DNA of 64,000 nt, from positions 682,001 to 746,000 of the forward strand of contig NZ_PGTS01000001.1 of the NCBI RefSeq assembly GCF_002844235.1, given 5' to 3'. The position numbers and the translations under genes are program-made. Every line of letters begins with the position of its first letter. The stretch's first letter is position 1. Shown piece after piece: positions 13,220 to 22,081 of the stretch. The notes under the pieces were generated by a model. That model had not been told where the DNA came from. It ran no database searches and saw only the letters and a program-made list of their open reading frames with translations. This stretch comes from Thalassospira povalilytica (lineage in GTDB: Bacteria; Pseudomonadota; Alphaproteobacteria; Rhodospirillales; Thalassospiraceae).

Positions 13220-14464
13220 TCAGTGTGTCGCCTGACAGAACTTTCCGCGTTCGGTAATGCCGACAATGACAATGGCAATCACACCAAGACAGAAATATCC
13301 CCCCAGAAGCGGGATCACCGTGCCGTCAAACTTCTGGCCGATAATGCCCCCGGCAATCACGCCGATCAGGGTGCTATAGACGCCGATCATTGAAGACGCG
13401 GTTCCGGCAATGGCGCCAACCGGTTCCATGGCCAGCGAATTGAAATTCGGCATGGTCAGTGAAAAGCAGAACAGCGTCATGGTAAGGCCGATACCAAACA
13501 GCCAAAGCGGCGGCTTGCCGTCAAAACCGATTGCGATCAGAACGTTGACCAGACTGCTTGCCGTCATGAAGAACAGGGCGACATGGGAAATCTTGTGCAT
13601 GCCAAGTTTCCGCACCAGACGGGCATTGACGAAGGACGAGAAACTCATACAGGCCGCAATCATGCCAAAGGCAAGAGGGAACCAGACGCCCAGTCCATAG
13701 ACCTCGGTCTCGAAGATTTGCTGTGCCGAACCGATATAGGCCATCAGACAGGCAAACATCATGCCCATGACAGTGGCATAACCAAATGTCTGGCGGTTGG
13801 TCACTGTGGTTCTGATGTCACGGGCAATCCGGCGAACCGAGAGTTTATGCCGATATTCCGGATGCAGTGTTTCGGGCATCCGAAGCAGGTACCAGCACAC
13901 TATTGCAATCGCGAGGACAAGCGTACTGACAAAAATCATGTGCCAGTTTGCCAGTGCCAGAATCAAGCTGCCCGATGCCGGGGCGAACACCGGAAGAATG
14001 ATGAACACCATCATGACAAAGGACATGACGCGCGCCATTTCGCGACCTTCAAAACAATCGCGCGTGATCGCCATGGTCAGAACGCGCGGGGCAGCAGCAC
14101 CAAGTCCCTGGACGAAACGGGCAATAAGCAAATGATCATAGCTGTCGGCAAAGATCGCCATGACCGTACCGACGGCATAGATGCCAAGTCCGGCGATCAG
14201 GGTCGGCCGGCGACCAAAACTGTCGGCAAGCGGGCCATAGACGATCTGCATCAGGCCAAAGGCAATCATGAAGACATAAATCAGCATCTGCATGCGGTTG
14301 CCGTCTTCGATGCCGAAATCGGCAGCAATCGGGCCAAAGGCCGGTAACAGGTTGTCAATCGACAGGGCGACAAGCCCGATGGTAATGGCCATCAGACAGA
14401 CAAATTCAGCAAAGCCGGGTAGCGGTCGTACCGCAGTGCTACCCGTGGGTCGGGGATCATTCAT
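13220..14464 (-). CDS. MFS multidrug efflux transporter, Bcr/CflA type
   Basis: A 414-residue inner-membrane protein with about 12 hydrophobic segments. The MFS motif A is seen as GPLADSFGRRPTLIAGLGIY after TM2, and RFVQGLGAAAPRVLTMAITR matches the drug:H+ antiporter-1 (Bcr/CflA) branch, which exports drugs and small metabolites. The ATG at 14464 (MNDPRPTGS) starts just ahead of TM1; 67 more in-frame upstream codons are basic and lack family character. It is transcribed convergently with metH and divergently from the ClC gene. The substrate is unknown. Confidence 0.88.
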   Translation of the reverse strand: MNDPRPTGSTAVRPLPGFAEFVCLMAITIGLVALSIDNLLPAFGPIAADFGIEDGNRMQMLIYVFMIAFGLMQIVYGPLADSFGRRPTLIAGLGIYAVGTVMAIFADSYDHLLIARFVQGLGAAAPRVLTMAITRDCFEGREMARVMSFVMMVFIILPVFAPASGSLILALANWHMIFVSTLVLAIAIVCWYLLRMPETLHPEYRHKLSVRRIARDIRTTVTNRQTFGYATVMGMMFACLMAYIGSAQQIFETEVYGLGVWFPLAFGMIAACMSFSSFVNARLVRKLGMHKISHVALFFMTASSLVNVLIAIGFDGKPPLWLFGIGLTMTLFCFSLTMPNFNSLAMEPVGAIAGTASSMIGVYSTLIGVIAGGIIGQKFDGTVIPLLGGYFCLGVIAIVIVGITERGKFCQATH

Positions 14465-14734
14465 TTTTGGATTCCGTATCAACACGGTTTGGGTGGCGTC
14501 AGAAATTCTGAACAGACGGCGAAGAATGCTGCATTTCCCCCGTCGATGGCAATGATCGTTTTTTGAAAGCTGTTTGGTTGTGGACACCGGCTGACGGGGG
14601 AGGGCGCGGCCAAAGATCGGAAAATATCCTTGATGTTTCGGGTGTTTACCCTTTATTCGCAGCAATCGCTGATCCTATGATCAACCCCATCGGAACAGGA
14701 CCCCTTCGTATGTTTGCTCTGCGGTGTTGCGGCA

Positions 14735-16528
14735 ATGGCTGAAAAACTGATCAAATCCAATCTGGTACTAAGCCGTCTGCGCCGTCTGGTGAAAAGCGAG
14801 CAACTGGTCCTGTCGCTTCTGGCGCTGGTGGTTGGTGCGATGGCCGGGGGCGGAACGATCCTGTTTCGGGACGGCATTTTGCTGGTGCAGGCGCTGGTTT
14901 ATGGGTGGGGCGAAGAATCCCTTCATCAGCATCTGATGGGATTGTCGAACTGGCATCTGGTTCTTGGCCCGACCGCGGGCGGGCTGGTCGTCGGTGTTTT
15001 CATCTACAAGTTTTTACCCGGTCAACGCCCGCACGGGGTTGCGGATGTTATTGACTCTGCCTCGTTCAATGATGCGCGCATGTCGACCCGGTGCGGCATC
15101 AAAAGTGCGATTGCCAGCGCGGTGTCACTGGGAAGTGGCGCGTCACTTGGCCGCGAGGGGCCGGTTGTCCATATGGGCGCGTCCTTTGGGGCTTGGCTTG
15201 CACGCGTGTTGCATTTGCGCCGCGGGGCGGCGCGCACCTTGTTGGGATGCGGGGTAGCATCGGCCGTTGCCGCATCCTTCAATGCGCCGCTGGCAGGGAT
15301 GTTTTTTGCCCATGAAGTGGTTCTTGGCCATTATGCCCGGACCGCTTTTGCACCGATTGTGATGTCGTCGGTGATGGGGACGGTGATTACCCGTCTTTAT
15401 TACGGATCGGAAGTGGCGTTTTTGATCCCGCTCCATAACATTCAGTCGTTCTGGGAATTTCCCGCATTTGCACTTTTGGGGTTGCTGGCCGGGATCACCG
15501 CAATGCTGACGGTGCGCGCCATTCCCGTCGTTCAAAAGGTTGCCGATACCACGCGTGCGCCGCTTTGGTGTCGGCCGGCGATTGCCGGTCTGGTGGTTGG
15601 AATTGTTGGTCTTGGCTTTCCGCAGATCATCGGTGTCGGTTATGGCGCGATGAATGATGCGCTTTATGAAACATACAGCCTGACATTTCTGATCGGTCTG
15701 TTGTTTGCCAAGGCGTTTGTCGTGGCGATCTGTATGGGGCTTGGCTTTGCAGGCGGGATGTTCAGTCCCAGCCTGTTTCTTGGTGCGATGCTGGGCGGTG
15801 CGTTCGGGATTGTTGCCACCCACGCCTTGCCGGATTTCTCGTCCGGGCACGGGGCATATACCCTGGTCGGGATGGGGGCGGTGGCGGCTGCTGTTCTGGG
15901 GGCGCCGATTTCCACAACCCTGATCGTGTTTGAGCTTACCGGCGACTATCAGCTGACCATTGCGGTGATGCTGGCATCGGTTCTGGCATCGGTAATCATG
16001 GATCAGGCCAATGGCGGATCATTCTTCCACTGGCAGCTTAAAATGCGCGGGCTGTCGACCAATTGGGGGCGGGAGGTCAATCTTCTGCGCATGATCAAGG
16101 TTGCCGACATCATGAAGCGCGAATATGTCACCGTGCCTTTATCCCATGATTTACCAAGTGTTCGATCAGCCCTTTTCAATGCCCCCTATGCGGAGCTTTT
16201 TGTCGTTGATGACAAAGGCAAACTGCATGGCACCATTACATTGACCGATTTGCGCAATGCCGCATTTGATACGGATGCCGCCCAGAATATGACGGCCGGC
16301 GAAGTGGCGCGGTCAAAACCGCCGGTCCTGTTCCGCACTGACAGCATCGAAAAGGCCATCCGCCTGATGGAGCAAACCGGCGAGGAACATTTGCCGGTGC
16401 TCAATAACGGTGAAGATCGCGAGATGATCGGCTTTGTCCACGAAAAGGACGCGATGATGGCCTACAACAACGCGCTTCTTGAATTGCAAAGCGAAGAACG
16501 CGGCGACGCCCCGCCAAAGCTGTTCTGA
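14735..16528 (+). CDS. ClC-family chloride channel/transporter with C-terminal CBS pair
   Basis: This 597-residue protein has a ClC membrane domain (about 30-440) and two CBS domains (about 450-585). ClC signatures are GSGASLGREGPVVHMGA, which holds the gating/proton glutamate of the GREGP motif, and GFAGGMFSPSLFLGAMLGG. The glutamate suggests a Cl-/H+ exchanger rather than a passive channel. CBS pairs usually bind adenine nucleotides. The start is uncertain: a TTG at 14714 is in frame. A ten-codon frame with its own ribosome site overlaps the ATG at 14735 (see findings). Confidence 0.92.
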   Translation: MAEKLIKSNLVLSRLRRLVKSEQLVLSLLALVVGAMAGGGTILFRDGILLVQALVYGWGEESLHQHLMGLSNWHLVLGPTAGGLVVGVFIYKFLPGQRPHGVADVIDSASFNDARMSTRCGIKSAIASAVSLGSGASLGREGPVVHMGASFGAWLARVLHLRRGAARTLLGCGVASAVAASFNAPLAGMFFAHEVVLGHYARTAFAPIVMSSVMGTVITRLYYGSEVAFLIPLHNIQSFWEFPAFALLGLLAGITAMLTVRAIPVVQKVADTTRAPLWCRPAIAGLVVGIVGLGFPQIIGVGYGAMNDALYETYSLTFLIGLLFAKAFVVAICMGLGFAGGMFSPSLFLGAMLGGAFGIVATHALPDFSSGHGAYTLVGMGAVAAAVLGAPISTTLIVFELTGDYQLTIAVMLASVLASVIMDQANGGSFFHWQLKMRGLSTNWGREVNLLRMIKVADIMKREYVTVPLSHDLPSVRSALFNAPYAELFVVDDKGKLHGTITLTDLRNAAFDTDAAQNMTAGEVARSKPPVLFRTDSIEKAIRLMEQTGEEHLPVLNNGEDREMIGFVHEKDAMMAYNNALLELQSEERGDAPPKLF

Positions 16529-16550
16529 CGTTATCAAAGTCCCCGCATGA

Positions 16551-16582
16551 AAAAGAGCAGCACCGAAAGATGCTGCTCTTTT
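16551..16582. terminator. Bidirectional terminator after the ClC gene
   Basis: A 12-bp perfect stem AAAAGAGCAGCA / TGCTGCTCTTTT with an 8-nt loop lies between the convergent ClC gene and the minus-strand gene at 16608. Confidence 0.9.
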
Positions 16583-16607
16583 GCGTGGTCGGATCACAGA
16601 CTGGTCT

Positions 16608-17207
16608 TTATGCAGCCAGTGCCGTGTCACCGGCTGATTTCCGGGTTTGCTGTCCACTTAGAAGCTGGGCTGTAAGGCGACTGTCCAGACCGGCAACATC
16701 TTCGGGAAGATTTGTTGCGGATTGTTCGATCTGATCAAGTTCCTGACGTGCCTGGCGTCGTTCGAGTTCAGCCTTTTCTGCCTTTTCATCATCCTTTATC
16801 GGAATTGAATTGGCATCACGCAGCGCGGTTCTGAATTCTTCTTCGGCGTCTTTCTTGGCGTTCAAGATGTCAGCTTCGGTAGAGTCAGATTGTGAGGATG
16901 ACGAAAACACATCGCCCGCCGCATTGCTGTTCGGGTCATTGTCATTGCCTTGAACGTCAGCCATGGCAGACGCAAAGCTTGATGACCCCGAACCGATATT
17001 CTGAAATTCAAGCATGACGGACTGCATCGCATCGGAAAGCTGGCTTTTGGATGTGCCGGTTTCCGAATTGGTTTCGCCCGTTGTCAATACAGGTACTGCG
17101 CTACCTGCGCTAAAACCTTCGATACCTTCGTGTGCACCTGACCGCTCCGAAGAGCCGGCCCGGGAAGACATTGGCAACCCGTTGCCCAATCCAAAAATAG
17201 TACTCAT
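16608..17207 (-). CDS. Serine-rich hypothetical protein with C-terminal coiled coil; paralog of the EF-hand protein at 18607
   Basis: A 199-residue protein I cannot assign. Residues 1-115 are low-complexity and rich in Ser, Gly, Asn and Asp. Residues about 115-175 are charged and helical (ERRQARQELDQIEQ) and probably form a coiled coil. GIEGF at 28-32 and QLSDAMQSVMLEFQ at 56-69 also occur, in the same order, in the EF-hand protein encoded 1.4 kb away (GIEAF, QLSDSIMSMLLELQ), so the two are paralogs with different C-termini. There is no N-terminal signal peptide or membrane segment. ATG at 17207 follows AAGGG, and a perfect 7-bp hairpin at 17227-17245 lies just 5' of that site in the mRNA. 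Confidence 0.7.
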   Translation of the reverse strand: MSTIFGLGNGLPMSSRAGSSERSGAHEGIEGFSAGSAVPVLTTGETNSETGTSKSQLSDAMQSVMLEFQNIGSGSSSFASAMADVQGNDNDPNSNAAGDVFSSSSQSDSTEADILNAKKDAEEEFRTALRDANSIPIKDDEKAEKAELERRQARQELDQIEQSATNLPEDVAGLDSRLTAQLLSGQQTRKSAGDTALAA

Positions 17208-17226
17208 GCCGAGATACCCTTCTTGT

Positions 17227-17245
17227 GGGATGCACAAAGCATCCC
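17227..17245 (-). promoter_or_regulatory. Hairpin in the leader of the serine-rich protein gene
   Basis: GGGATGC-ACAAA-GCATCCC, a perfect 7-bp stem, sits about 20 bp before the start codon and directly upstream of the ribosome site. It may protect the mRNA or modulate translation; nothing more can be said. Confidence 0.4.
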
Positions 17246-17504
17246 TGACAGCGGCAAATTTGCACAAACCACCGTCAGAGGATGCTAACCACCTGGAAAC
17301 AAGCAATTCCCGGACCACATGAAGCAGGACAATCTTCTTGAGCGGACGGTAATTTAGGTGAATTGAATTTTGCGTGCGCGGCGGCCCCCGAAAGATGTGC
17401 AGCAGGCAAAATATACCGATACCAAAGAGGGTTATGAGCACCCCGCCTTATCCATTAGGCTGTTTGGCCTTGAAAACATGTCTGGCGGCAATGACGGGAC
17501 GGGG

Positions 17505-18617
17505 ATGAAGCTTCATCTGATTGCAGGGGCACGGCCGAATTTCATGAAGATCGCCCCGTTATGGCAGGGCTTGCGTGCCCATGCGGATATCAAGGCGGCT
17601 TTCATTCATATGGCGCAGCATCGCGATGCGGAGATGACGTCAACGATCTGGCGTGATCTGGGAATGGCGGATCCCGACCATATTGTGCAGTGGCAATCCA
17701 GTACCAATCAGGACCGGATTGCGCTGATGATGGCCGGTTATGAAAAGCTTTGTCGCCAAAATCGCCCGGACGCGGTCCTGGTGGTCGGGGATGTCAGTGC
17801 GTCACTTGCCGCGGCGATGACGGCCTCGAAGCTGCAAATACCGCTGATCCATCTTGAGGCCGGATTGCGGTGCTTTGATTTGTCTGTTCCCGAAGAACGC
17901 AATCGCATGACCATTGACCGGTTGGCGGACCTGCATCTGACCCCGTCTGTCGATGCGGACGAAAACCTTCTGGCCGAGGGGATCACGCCAGACCGCATCA
18001 GGCGTGTCGGCAATATCATGATTGATACCTGTGTCATGATGAATGATGCGATATGCAAGGATGTGACAACAGAAACGCTGGGGCTTGCCGGGGGGGGATA
18101 TGTGCTTGTAACGCTGCATCGTCCGAGCAATGTTGATGATCGCGCAAAGCTGCGCCGGATCTGTCATGCAATTGGTGACATTGCCAGCCATGTTCCTGTT
18201 TGCTGGCCACTGCATCCCAGAACCCGCCATCAACTTGAACAGATTGACGGCATTGCGATGCTTGAACAAAGCGGGGTGAAGGTCTTGGCGCCGCTTGGGT
18301 ATGTATCCTTTGGGGCCGTGATGGCAAATGCCGGACTGGTGGTAACCGATTCCGGTGGTGTGCAGGAAGAAACCAGTTGGCGTGCGATCCCCTGTCTGAC
18401 CTTGCGCCCGTCAACCGAACGACCGGTTACGATTGACTTGGGGACAAACCGTCTTGTCAGCATTGAAGGTCTGTCCGCCACGGCAATCGACGCCATGACC
18501 GGGCAGTCCGCCCCGGAACGGCAGGAGTGTGAAATCCCGCTTTGGGATGGTCAAACGACCGGGCGTGTCATTGCGGAACTTGACCGATTCCGCAGAAACG
18601 GTGGCGTCAGGAAATAA
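17505..18617 (+). CDS. wecB: Non-hydrolysing UDP-N-acetylglucosamine 2-epimerase (WecB type)
   Basis: A 370-residue cytosolic enzyme that interconverts UDP-GlcNAc and UDP-ManNAc for surface polysaccharide. Family motifs are GARPNFMKIAPLW, VVGDVSASLAAAM, HLEAGLRCFDLSVPEERNR, VTLHRPSNVD and DSGGVQEETSWRAIPCLTLR. I start at ATG 17505 (MKLHLIAGARPN) to match the family. In-frame ATG 17478 and GTG 17370 exist but add residues without family character, and the best ribosome site (AAAGAGG) serves a separate 24-codon frame that ends in ATGA over this start. No other polysaccharide genes are nearby; instead the gene is flanked by two paralogous minus-strand genes, overlapping the second one by 11 bp at their 3' ends. 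Confidence 0.88.
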   Translation: MKLHLIAGARPNFMKIAPLWQGLRAHADIKAAFIHMAQHRDAEMTSTIWRDLGMADPDHIVQWQSSTNQDRIALMMAGYEKLCRQNRPDAVLVVGDVSASLAAAMTASKLQIPLIHLEAGLRCFDLSVPEERNRMTIDRLADLHLTPSVDADENLLAEGITPDRIRRVGNIMIDTCVMMNDAICKDVTTETLGLAGGGYVLVTLHRPSNVDDRAKLRRICHAIGDIASHVPVCWPLHPRTRHQLEQIDGIAMLEQSGVKVLAPLGYVSFGAVMANAGLVVTDSGGVQEETSWRAIPCLTLRPSTERPVTIDLGTNRLVSIEGLSATAIDAMTGQSAPERQECEIPLWDGQTTGRVIAELDRFRRNGGVRK

Positions 18618-19455
18618 TCTGCGCCATCACCTTGTTGCCCAGGGCTTCGTTGCGCATGTCAAAGCCGCCAGTGGACAGGCTGCTGTCATCGGTATTTTCA
18701 GCCATATTTCGCGCGACGGTTTCGGGCATCGTGCCGTTATCGGTGACCGTATCCGTTTCCACGCTAGCGTCAGTACCGGATTCAGATTCCGAGCTGTTGT
18801 CAGGAAGGCTGCTTTGTGACGGGGTTGCATCCTGCGGGGCGGCAGCCATGATTTCCGACAGGCTGACCACACCGTCTTCGTTGGTATCAAGCGGGTCATA
18901 GGTGCCCTCGGACCCCATGGAAGCCAGCATGCTGTTCATGACGGTATCTTCGCTGCTGCTGTCATCGCTTGAAAGCACTGCCCCGCTTGGCGGTGTCATG
19001 GATGCCAGATAGTCATCTTCCGATATGCTTTGGGCATCGGACCCGGCCATGACATTCCAGAGATTTTCAGACATTTCATCGCTGACCCCATCGGGGGCCG
19101 ATGCCATGAATTCATCCTTGGTCAGCGTTCCGTCGCCGTCGGTATCCATGTCAGAGAACAGGCGCTGGGCATCAAAGCTGCTGTTGCCGTCGGTGGTGGT
19201 GCTGGTTTCCTGCAACTCAAGAAGCATCGACATGATGGAGTCTGAAAGCTGACCGGTGATGGCTTCGCTTTGCGATGTCATTTCCGACATGCTGTCGGTG
19301 CCGGTCGATCCGCTGCCCTGCAAGGCATAAAGCGAAAATCCGCCAAATGCTTCAATGCCCGAAGAACCGTCGCTGCCTGTTGATGAATTGGCAGACTGGC
19401 TGTTCTGGCTAAGTATTTGCGCGATGCTGCCGCTCATGCTGCTGATGCCGCTCAT
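18607..19455 (-). CDS. Serine/aspartate-rich EF-hand calcium-binding protein
   Basis: A 282-residue protein with two canonical 12-residue EF-hand loops, starting at Asp104 (DTDGDGTLTKDE) and Asp190 (DTNEDGVVSLSE), and a degenerate one near 141 (DAQSISEDDY). The N-terminal 60 residues and the tail (about 210-265) are Ser/Thr/Asp-rich low complexity. It resembles the EF-hand proteins of rhizobia and the XopAW group, whose roles are poorly known. GIEAF (33-37) and QLSDSIMSMLLELQ (69-82) tie it to the serine-rich paralog at 16608. No signal peptide is visible. The start is ATG 19455 after GAAGGTAGAA. Confidence 0.8.
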   Translation of the reverse strand: MSGISSMSGSIAQILSQNSQSANSSTGSDGSSGIEAFGGFSLYALQGSGSTGTDSMSEMTSQSEAITGQLSDSIMSMLLELQETSTTTDGNSSFDAQRLFSDMDTDGDGTLTKDEFMASAPDGVSDEMSENLWNVMAGSDAQSISEDDYLASMTPPSGAVLSSDDSSSEDTVMNSMLASMGSEGTYDPLDTNEDGVVSLSEIMAAAPQDATPSQSSLPDNSSESESGTDASVETDTVTDNGTMPETVARNMAENTDDSSLSTGGFDMRNEALGNKVMAQIIS

Positions 19456-19557
19456 ATTTCTACCTTCATTCAGAATTGCGTTGTTATCTGAACTCACGCG
19501 AAAGACCGGAAAAACTGGCGCAAAAAGTTTTTGAAGATCGGGAAAGGGGTGGTTGAT

Positions 19558-19572
19558 GTTCCTGTTTCGTTG
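19558..19572 (+). promoter_or_regulatory. LexA-type box ahead of uvrD
   Basis: GTTC-N7-GTTG matches the alphaproteobacterial LexA direct repeat GTTC-N7-GTTC at 7 of 8 positions and shares GTTCCTGTT with the box ahead of recN. It lies 75 bp upstream of uvrD, a common SOS gene. Confidence 0.55.
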
Positions 19573-19646
19573 CAGAATGGAAAAAATACCCGGCCGCATC
19601 CGATGCAAGGCTGGTCCTTGGAACACAGCGTGATATATATGCCGCC

Positions 19647-22004
19647 ATGATGGATGATCCCTTCGAAATTGATGAATTCGCCGCCAGTCCGGAAATGCGT
19701 CTTGGTGATGCACCGGCCCCGGCATATCTCGATAATCTGAATGCCGAGCAGCGCGATGCTGTTGAAACGCTTGACGGGCCGTTGCTGGTTCTTGCAGGGG
19801 CGGGCACGGGTAAAACCCGGGTTTTGACCACGCGGCTTGCGCATTTGCTTGAAACCAAGGCCCAGACCGAACGTCTGCATCCGCAGCAAATCCTTGCCGT
19901 GACCTTTACCAACCGTGCGGCGAAGGAAATGCAGGAACGTGTGGCACAGGCATTGGGCCGTCCGGTCGAAGGTTGGTGGCTGGGAACCTTCCACTCGCTC
20001 TCGGCGCGATTGTTGCGCCGTCATGCCGAACTGATCGGGCTGCAATCAAACTTCACGATCCTTGATAGCGACGATCAGGTCCGTCTGCTCAAGCAGATCA
20101 TGGACGCCGAACAGATCGACCCGAAAAAATGGCCGGCCAAGCAGCTGATGGGCATTATTCAGCGCTGGAAGGACAAGGGCCTGACGCCGGAACGGGTCAA
20201 TGAAAGTGTCGAATTCGCCAATGGCGGGGCCAAACATCTTTACAAGATTTATCAGGAACGGCTGAAAGTTCTGAATGCTTGCGATTTCGGGGATTTGTTG
20301 CTGCATTGCCTGACCCTGTTCCAGCAGCATCCCGAAGTTCTGAAACAGTATCAGAACACCTTCCGCTATATTCTGGTTGATGAATATCAGGATACCAACG
20401 TTGCGCAGTATTTGTGGCTGCGCGCCATGGCGATGGTTCATCGCAATATTTGCTGTGTCGGCGATGATGACCAGGCAATCTATAGCTGGCGCGGGGCCGA
20501 AGTCGGCAACATCCTGCGTTTTGAATCCGACTTCCCCGGTGCCAAGGTCGTGCGCCTTGAACAGAATTATCGGTCCACCCCGCATATTCTGGCCGCCGCA
20601 TCGAAACTGATCACCTTTAACGATGGACGTCTGGGCAAGCAGCTTTGGACGGAAATCGACACCGGCGAAAAGGTCTTTGTCAAAGGTGTCTGGGATGGCG
20701 AGGCCGAAGCGCGTCTGGTTGGCGAAGACATCGAAGCCCTGCAATCAAAGGGTATTGGTGCATCCCAGATGGCCATTCTGGTCCGTGCCGGTTTCCAGAC
20801 CCGTGAATTTGAAGAACGTCTGATCACGTTGGGCATCCCGTACCGGGTTGTCGGCGGTCCACGTTTCTACGAACGTCAGGAAATCCGTGATGCGCTGGCC
20901 TATATCCGACTGGTCGCGCAGCCTGATGACAGTCTTGCGTTCGAACGTATTGTCAATGTGCCCAAGCGCGGGGTTGGCAAGGCCACGCTTCAGACCCTGC
21001 ATCAATATTCCCGTGATCAGGCGATTTCATTGCCTGCGGCGGCGCGTGATCTGATCGATACCGAAGAACTCAAACCCAAGATGCGCCAAAGCATTGGCGG
21101 GCTTTTGGGGGATTTCAAACGCTGGCGCGAAATGCTGGCAGGCAGTTCCCATGTCGAGGTGATCGAAACCGTCCTTGATGAAAGCGGCTATACCGATATG
21201 TGGCGGTCCTCCAAGGAAATTGATGCGCCCGGTCGTCTGGAAAACCTCAAAGAACTGGTGTCTGCAATTGGCGAGTTCGAAAACCTGACCAGCTTCCTTG
21301 AACATGTTTCGCTGGTCATGGAAAACGAACAGAATGACGCGCAGGAAAAAGTCACCATCATGACCCTGCATGCGGCCAAAGGGCTTGAATTCGACTATGT
21401 CTTCCTGCCCGGTTGGGAAGAGGGCGTCTTCCCCCATCAGCGCGCCATGGATGAAAGTGGTGTTAAGGGGCTTGAGGAAGAACGTCGTCTTGCCTATGTC
21501 GGGATTACGCGCGCGCGCAAACGTGCAACCATTTTATATGCCGCGAACCGCCGCATCTATAATCAGTGGCAATCGGCGCTGCCGTCGCGCTTTGTCGACG
21601 AACTGCCAGATGAGCATATTGAACGGATCAGTGATACCGGTCTTGGCGGACATGGGGGGAATCATTCACCCGGTGCCTGGGGGGCTGATGACTGGATGAA
21701 AATGCCAAGCTGGGCCAACGAGGGTTCAAACAACCGCAATCCGGTTTCCGGCGCATCCGAGCGCAAATTTGCATCAAGTGGCTGGCAGGATCGCGTGCGT
21801 AAAAACGTGATTGATGTAAAGCCGGATGGCGAAACCAGCTATGCGACCAGTTCGAAATCATCGAAATACAAGGTTGGCGATACAGTGCGTCACCGAAAGT
21901 TCGGACCGGGAACGGTGCGTGCGGTGGATGGCAACAAACTTGAAATCCATTTCGAGGGTGCCGGCACAAAGAAAGTGGTCGACAGCTTCATTCTGCCGGG
22001 GTAA
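19647..22004 (+). CDS. uvrD: ATP-dependent DNA helicase UvrD/PcrA
   Basis: A 785-residue superfamily 1A 3'-5' helicase of nucleotide-excision and mismatch repair. Seen in order are the Q motif LNAEQRDAV, Walker A GAGTGKT, TFTNRAAKEM, motif II VDEYQDTN, VGDDDQAIYSWRGAE (motif III), QNYRST (IV), VTIMTLHAAKGLEFDYVFLP (V) and EERRLAYVGITRARK (VI). The last 40 residues (KVGDTVRHRKFGPGTV) form the Tudor-like C-terminal module of UvrD/PcrA that binds RNA polymerase. It is preceded by a LexA-type box and followed 77 bp later by prmA. Confidence 0.96.
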   Translation: MMDDPFEIDEFAASPEMRLGDAPAPAYLDNLNAEQRDAVETLDGPLLVLAGAGTGKTRVLTTRLAHLLETKAQTERLHPQQILAVTFTNRAAKEMQERVAQALGRPVEGWWLGTFHSLSARLLRRHAELIGLQSNFTILDSDDQVRLLKQIMDAEQIDPKKWPAKQLMGIIQRWKDKGLTPERVNESVEFANGGAKHLYKIYQERLKVLNACDFGDLLLHCLTLFQQHPEVLKQYQNTFRYILVDEYQDTNVAQYLWLRAMAMVHRNICCVGDDDQAIYSWRGAEVGNILRFESDFPGAKVVRLEQNYRSTPHILAAASKLITFNDGRLGKQLWTEIDTGEKVFVKGVWDGEAEARLVGEDIEALQSKGIGASQMAILVRAGFQTREFEERLITLGIPYRVVGGPRFYERQEIRDALAYIRLVAQPDDSLAFERIVNVPKRGVGKATLQTLHQYSRDQAISLPAAARDLIDTEELKPKMRQSIGGLLGDFKRWREMLAGSSHVEVIETVLDESGYTDMWRSSKEIDAPGRLENLKELVSAIGEFENLTSFLEHVSLVMENEQNDAQEKVTIMTLHAAKGLEFDYVFLPGWEEGVFPHQRAMDESGVKGLEEERRLAYVGITRARKRATILYAANRRIYNQWQSALPSRFVDELPDEHIERISDTGLGGHGGNHSPGAWGADDWMKMPSWANEGSNNRNPVSGASERKFASSGWQDRVRKNVIDVKPDGETSYATSSKSSKYKVGDTVRHRKFGPGTVRAVDGNKLEIHFEGAGTKKVVDSFILPG

Positions 22005-22081
22005 GCCCCGGTTCAAATATTCACGGAATACCGAACTAACCGGGCGGCGATCGCAAGCGGCCCTGACAAGCGAGAAGCGAT

